Origin: Bacteroidota bacterium
Lineage (GTDB): Bacteria; Bacteroidota; Bacteroidia; Bacteroidales; VadinHA17
Direction of reading: 5' to 3'
DNA length: 10,319 nt
Assembly: GCA_022711195.1 (NCBI GenBank)
Contig: JAKLFN010000066.1
Coordinates: 1 to 10,319 of the forward strand
Notes under the pieces: model-generated
What the model was told of the DNA's origin: nothing
Database searches by the model: none
Seen by the model: only the letters and a program-made list of their open reading frames with translations
Shown: piece by piece, positions 6,525-10,319 of the stretch
Layout: each line of letters starts with the position of its first letter
Position numbering within the stretch: position 1 is the stretch's first letter
Translations under genes and position numbers: made by a program

Positions 6525-9500
6525 CTATAATATAATGATTCTTCCTGAGGCAGAGGCCTTTTCTCCTTCCCGTGTAGTGACACTAACATTATAAGGATAG
6601 ATTCCCTTTGCGACCCTTGTTCCGCTGCTGTTATTGCCGTCCCATTCAACAGGCGACAGCTGGTAACCTGTCGAAAATCCGGTTTTTTCAATCCGTCGTA
6701 TGATCTTTCCTGTAGCATCATAGATTGAAATTACCATCATCATTTCTGTATCAGCCCTGTTATGGCCGGCAGTGATCTTAGTATTGTCGCTAACAGGATT
6801 TGGGTAGTTGATCAGATTGGTTAACAAGAACTTCCCGTCGGTCTCAACCACAAAATGAATAATTTCTTCCGACGAATTATTAAAATTGTCCCATGCTTTT
6901 AATTTCAGCGAATGGCTTCCTTTTGAGAGATCAGAAAGATCAAAAGCTACACTTCCTTTTATAAAACTGTCGAAATCATTCTCGAAGAAGTTGTTCAGGA
7001 CAAATGAATTCTTCGGATTATTATCTAGCGAAGCTGTCAGATCGTGTCCAATTCCTGATCCAGCCGTATTAATGCCTCCCGGATCTTCTATGATGGCAAG
7101 CATTCTAGGATTAGTGCCGGTGATGCCTCCGTTGCGGAAAAGGGTATCATTCATGAAAAGCCTGATCGCCGGTCCTGTTGTATCTGACACATCAGCATTT
7201 GCGAATCCCCCTACAACTATGTCGGACCAGAGGCCGTTCATATCCTGTTCAGGGTTAAAAGCATAATAGCTTATTTTTCCTTTTCCGTATGAATAGTCTA
7301 TGTCTCTCGGGACAATAAATGAGAACCTGAACCGGCCATTTACTGCTTTTGTCTTGCCGCTGAAAATTATATTATTGTACAACGAAAATTTTATTGTCAT
7401 TCCGCCGTCATTTGCCAGTGTTCTGACACCTGAGGGTTTCTCATAAACAAGAGGATTTACTATCCCGTTGAAATCGTTCATCATATTCCCGTCATTGTCT
7501 TCAACATGACCCGATATAGTAATATATGTAAGGGCTTTAAGCGTGTCGGCAGGTAAATCAGCAGCCACTTGATTTATAGAATCAGTAACCACTTTTCCGT
7601 GCCATGGATATGCAAGCCGTAATGCGGGATCGCCGAGGAGTGAAAAGTTACGTTTGTTTGAGCCGTTGCCTGAATTTCTTTTAGCTATCCTGATAATATC
7701 TCCCAGGCGCAGGGCATTTCCGTCGGTATCCCTGTCAAATGCAGTTTCGTAAATATTCTTGTTCAGGAAATAATTTGGCGCTGAGTAAACGACCCTTGTG
7801 GTCGACATAAGCGCAATTGCGCCTCCGTTTTCGCTCAGGAGTACCATTTCGCCTGCCGAGGTCCTTTCACTTCTTTCGCGTGTAAAGAGGTTTGTCTCGA
7901 TATCATCAAAACGGCTGAATTCGCATGTGGCAGTAATAAAAAGAGGAAGCCTGCTTCCGTTGTTCCAGCTTCTGATATCATCTGTTTTCATCACTCTTTC
8001 GTGAGCCAGCCCGGTTTCACTGCCGTGGCCCACATAATTGAATATCAGGCATCCTGTGTTTATTCGTCCGTTTATTGCTGTGTTGACTTCAGGGTAAGAC
8101 TGCCCGTTGGCAGTGGTTGTCTGCCTGAATGCATCGAGATAGATCTTGTCGAGGTTGAAACCAGGAACACTGTCCTGCAGAAGCCTTGACAGACCTTCTG
8201 CATCAGCGACATGTGCATTGCCGTCTTCATCGTCGGCAGTGATACAGATGACATTCTTCCAATCGCCGTTATTTGAGGGATCGAGGTATTTTTCAATCTT
8301 CCGGATAATTACTCCTGCCTCAGTCGTATCTGACACCGGCAAACGGCCAATGCCCAGATCCTCAGTCCCTTCAGCCTCACCTTCGCCATCTTCCAGAAGA
8401 CCATAAAAATCATCCGAGGTAAACGATGATACAATTACGTTCGAAACCTGTGACTGGTAAGTAGGAATGAAATTTGGATTTCCGGGAGGCAGAGTTCTGT
8501 TCTCCACCGATCCGTCTCCGAAAAGAAGCAGGTATTTCAGAGGATGCTGTGATGATAACTGCTTCAGGTATTTCATTCTTGCGAAGTTCCTGATGGCTGC
8601 TATATCGCGTGTGCCTCCAGAGAATTCATTATAGATCTCTTCCGGTGTTACCACCAGTGAGATGAGTCCGCTGTTCTGTGAGTGGAGGTCGGCGAGTTTC
8701 TCTGCATGCTTCCTGAAGAGCGGATGTGTTACTATTATCATATCAGCTTCGGGAGAAGAATGAAGATCCTGGTTGGAGATATTCCCTGATCTGAAAATTG
8801 GGGTCAGAAAACCAGATTCGTTAAATACGACGAATTTTCTGAGTGAGTCTGTCGATGCTTTAAATGAAAGGTTATCACCGGTCCTGTCGTATGTGACAGC
8901 TTTTGGAGAGGCGGCAGATGAAATGTCCCATATTTTCACCGACGATGAAGATGCTGTTATATTAAACCCGGTAATTCTTCCCGGGCTTACCGACCTGTAG
9001 TCGGCACAGAACAGGGTTGTGCCGGTAAAATTATTTGATTTTCTTGCATGCAGTGTAATGTAGTCGAGCCATCCTGAAGATCCTGGCTCTCCGTTATTAA
9101 AGTATCTGAATGTAAAAGAAGGTGTTGACGATGAAACATAAAAAGATCCGGAAGAGTCAGCTATCTGTGCGTATGTTCCGGTGTAGTTTAACATATTCAC
9201 GTTACTTACCTGTATGCTTTTATGGAGAGTTGCACCCTCATAAAACCTGAACATTGTATAGACTGCCGACCTGGCCAGAGCCCTTATATTGTATTTTATT
9301 TTTTCGGAAGTGATTAAGCCGGTGAATCCCGGGTTAATATTCAACCCTCCGGATGATGGAACAGTCTGGTACCACTCTCTTCCCGATTTAATAAGATTTT
9401 CATTATCAGCTTCATGAATGAAAAGAGCATCGGATGAGGAGGATATGTATGTTGGAGTTCCTGCCTGTGGTGGTGAGGATGTAACAAATAATCCGGAGCC

Positions 9501-9947
9501 TCTGCCGGATGTCAGGAAGTAAAAAGCAGTGTCGGAATAATTATGTTTTACATAGAAGTATTTTTCATTTTCACCATCATATTTCCACCTTCCTGTACCC
9601 TGTCCGAAGAAAAGAAGATAATCACCGCTGTTGAAGATGCCGTCGCTTCCTTTTTCGATGTAGATGGCTACTTTCTGCAGATCGTCATTTGCCGTATTAT
9701 CGTTATAGTAGGATAATTGTCCGTTATTATTTGCAAAGATCCTTGGTTCTGAAGGATTTTCCAGGCCTATTTCCTGGAGCCTGGTAAAATCGATGCGATA
9801 GATACCATCGACTGTTACAGCAATCTTAAACCATTGGCCGTCAGCAAGAACCGATGAAGATGCGAATTCACTTCCGGGAACCTGTGAATAAAGGCACCTG
9901 GTAACAGTTGATGCCAGCAGTAATGCTATTTGAAAAAATCTTGCCAT
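6525..9947 (-). CDS. porU: Type IX secretion system sortase PorU (gingipain-like C25 peptidase)
   Basis: PorU is the cell-surface cysteine protease that cuts the C-terminal sorting domain (CTD) from T9SS cargo and joins the cargo to anionic LPS. From the ATG at 9947 it has 1140 residues: signal peptide MARFFQIALLLAS... (cleavage near 18-22), an N-terminal beta region with FGQGTGRWKYDGENEKYF (114-131), and a C25 peptidase domain about 400-780. That domain contains SDDFYGLLEDGEGE (511-524), NYVGHGSETG (637-646) with catalytic H641, TATCEF (672-677) with catalytic C675, and NFSLLGDPALRL (767-778). Beta/Ig-like regions follow, then its own CTD about 1041-1140 (NYPNPVSDNTKI ... SASGRIIIL). The dyad is intact, so it should be active. 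A longer TTG start at 9959 was rejected: its TTG lies within the -7 promoter box. Confidence 0.96.
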   Translation of the reverse strand: MARFFQIALLLASTVTRCLYSQVPGSEFASSSVLADGQWFKIAVTVDGIYRIDFTRLQEIGLENPSEPRIFANNNGQLSYYNDNTANDDLQKVAIYIEKGSDGIFNSGDYLLFFGQGTGRWKYDGENEKYFYVKHNYSDTAFYFLTSGRGSGLFVTSSPPQAGTPTYISSSSDALFIHEADNENLIKSGREWYQTVPSSGGLNINPGFTGLITSEKIKYNIRALARSAVYTMFRFYEGATLHKSIQVSNVNMLNYTGTYAQIADSSGSFYVSSSTPSFTFRYFNNGEPGSSGWLDYITLHARKSNNFTGTTLFCADYRSVSPGRITGFNITASSSSVKIWDISSAASPKAVTYDRTGDNLSFKASTDSLRKFVVFNESGFLTPIFRSGNISNQDLHSSPEADMIIVTHPLFRKHAEKLADLHSQNSGLISLVVTPEEIYNEFSGGTRDIAAIRNFARMKYLKQLSSQHPLKYLLLFGDGSVENRTLPPGNPNFIPTYQSQVSNVIVSSFTSDDFYGLLEDGEGEAEGTEDLGIGRLPVSDTTEAGVIIRKIEKYLDPSNNGDWKNVICITADDEDGNAHVADAEGLSRLLQDSVPGFNLDKIYLDAFRQTTTANGQSYPEVNTAINGRINTGCLIFNYVGHGSETGLAHERVMKTDDIRSWNNGSRLPLFITATCEFSRFDDIETNLFTRERSERTSAGEMVLLSENGGAIALMSTTRVVYSAPNYFLNKNIYETAFDRDTDGNALRLGDIIRIAKRNSGNGSNKRNFSLLGDPALRLAYPWHGKVVTDSINQVAADLPADTLKALTYITISGHVEDNDGNMMNDFNGIVNPLVYEKPSGVRTLANDGGMTIKFSLYNNIIFSGKTKAVNGRFRFSFIVPRDIDYSYGKGKISYYAFNPEQDMNGLWSDIVVGGFANADVSDTTGPAIRLFMNDTLFRNGGITGTNPRMLAIIEDPGGINTAGSGIGHDLTASLDNNPKNSFVLNNFFENDFDSFIKGSVAFDLSDLSKGSHSLKLKAWDNFNNSSEEIIHFVVETDGKFLLTNLINYPNPVSDNTKITAGHNRADTEMMMVISIYDATGKIIRRIEKTGFSTGYQLSPVEWDGNNSSGTRVAKGIYPYNVSVTTREGEKASASGRIIIL

Positions 9948-9955
9948 CTTTCCGG

Positions 9956-9964
9956 GCAAAGATA
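9956..9964 (-). promoter_or_regulatory. Candidate -7 promoter element for porU
   Basis: TATCTTTGC on the minus strand is identical to the element before porV and ends only 8 nt before the porU ATG at 9947. With the usual 5-8 nt from this box to the start site, the transcript would start within a few bases of the ATG, making it almost leaderless. No convincing -33 TTG is seen. The box also decides the start codon, since the alternative TTG lies inside it. Confidence 0.5.
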
Positions 9965-10027
9965 GGAATGTGTTTGTGAAAAACAGGTTTAAAATAATAA
10001 CGGATAGTGTGCGTTGATATTGCAGGA

Positions 10028-10319
10028 ATGAAGAGGTGCCTGATATATAGCTGCCGGGTAGTGTTTTTTACGTTTTTGTGCGGATACATGCTCCATGGGC
10101 AGGAGGTGCCTGACTACCAGTCAGTCATGATCACGAATCCTGCCGTCAGCGGATCAGCAGGCGACGGCATATTGAGGTTGTCGTACAGGAATTTATACCC
10201 GGGAAACACATTCGACTTTCATGCGGTAAGTTTTTCGTATGACTCATTCTTTCCGGAGCTTCACGGAGGTGCCGGATTGTTTGTGTCAGATGAATACCTG
10301 GGAGGGATAATCAATAACC
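10028..10319 (+). CDS. PorP/SprF-family type IX secretion outer membrane protein, 3'-truncated
   Basis: This is the first 97 codons of a gene that runs off the window. The protein opens with MKRCLIYSC, a hydrophobic stretch VVFFTFLCGYML and HGQ, which together read as a Sec signal peptide cleaved near residue 24-25. The mature part starts EVPDYQSVMITNPAVSGSAG (25-44), then ILRLSYRNLYPGN (47-59), a segment FDFHAVSFSYDSFFPELHGG (61-80), and AGLFVSDEYLGGIINN. The NPA...G...RLSYRN and YD..FP.LHGG patterns are typical of the PorP/SprF family of predicted outer-membrane beta-barrels. Some members (PorP, SprF) act in T9SS assembly or adhesin secretion; others are uncharacterised paralogs, so no symbol is assigned. 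It is divergent from porU with 80 bp between starts. An in-frame GTG at 10007 is possible but less likely. Confidence 0.85.
   Translation, partial: MKRCLIYSCRVVFFTFLCGYMLHGQEVPDYQSVMITNPAVSGSAGDGILRLSYRNLYPGNTFDFHAVSFSYDSFFPELHGGAGLFVSDEYLGGIINN

Noticed and set aside
9948..9959. TTG start giving PorU four extra residues
   Set aside because: The TTG is part of the TATCTTTGC promoter box, and the ATG at 9947 directly begins a normal signal peptide.
10014..10022. TTGATATTG as a -7 element for the PorP/SprF-like gene
   Set aside because: It fits TAnnTTTG poorly and lies too close to the ATG at 10028; no alternative box in the 80-bp gap is convincing.
9868..10089. A 73-codon minus-strand frame spanning the porU-porP gap
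   Set aside because: It starts antisense inside the PorP/SprF-like gene, runs over the porU 5' end in another frame and shows no coding character.

Overview
The window looks like chromosomal core sequence from a member of the Bacteroidota (class Bacteroidia, probably Bacteroidales or a close relative). Four things point there. The window carries type IX secretion system (T9SS) genes: porU, porV and the start of a PorP/SprF-family gene. The MerR protein is of the phylum-typical form. The start codons lack Shine-Dalgarno sequences. The -7 promoter element TATCTTTGC (fitting TAnnTTTG) precedes both porU and porV. Species cannot be named from the window.

Layout: (1) 2-2173, plus strand: a tight operon of a 5'-truncated MerR-family regulator, a Nif3-family dinuclear-metal protein and a coiled-coil C4 zinc-ribbon protein. 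The first pair overlaps by ATGA, the second is 1 nt apart, and a stem-loop/T-tract terminator closes the operon at 2195-2220. (2) 2249-4258, plus strand: a stand-alone urocanate hydratase of the long, animal-like type; no other histidine-degradation gene is in the window. (3) 4259-4836: a 578-bp intergenic region between convergent genes. It holds no gene I can support, but carries two copies of a roughly 93-95-bp three-hairpin repeat in opposite orientation. (4) 4837-9947, minus strand: porU, then porV and ispF. PorU is the T9SS sortase with an intact His/Cys dyad, PorV is its outer-membrane shuttle/anchor, and ispF is an MEP-pathway gene coupled to porV by an ATGA overlap. (5) 10028-end, plus strand: the first 97 codons of a PorP/SprF-family outer-membrane protein, divergent from porU.

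How the genes work together: PorU and PorV belong to the attachment complex that removes the C-terminal sorting domain of T9SS cargo and fixes the cargo to the cell surface; PorP/SprF-family proteins are also tied to T9SS. IspF makes an isoprenoid precursor and may share the porV transcript simply by long-standing synteny. The MerR/Nif3/zinc-ribbon operon and hutU are housekeeping or metabolic genes with no evident link to secretion.

Most of the window is ordinary. The best candidate for something under-described is the inverted pair of three-hairpin repeats at 4496-4826. Their outer hairpin stems differ between copies but nearly all stay paired, while the AATAACCCCCGG core is identical. This suggests a structure-selected, REP-like dispersed element.
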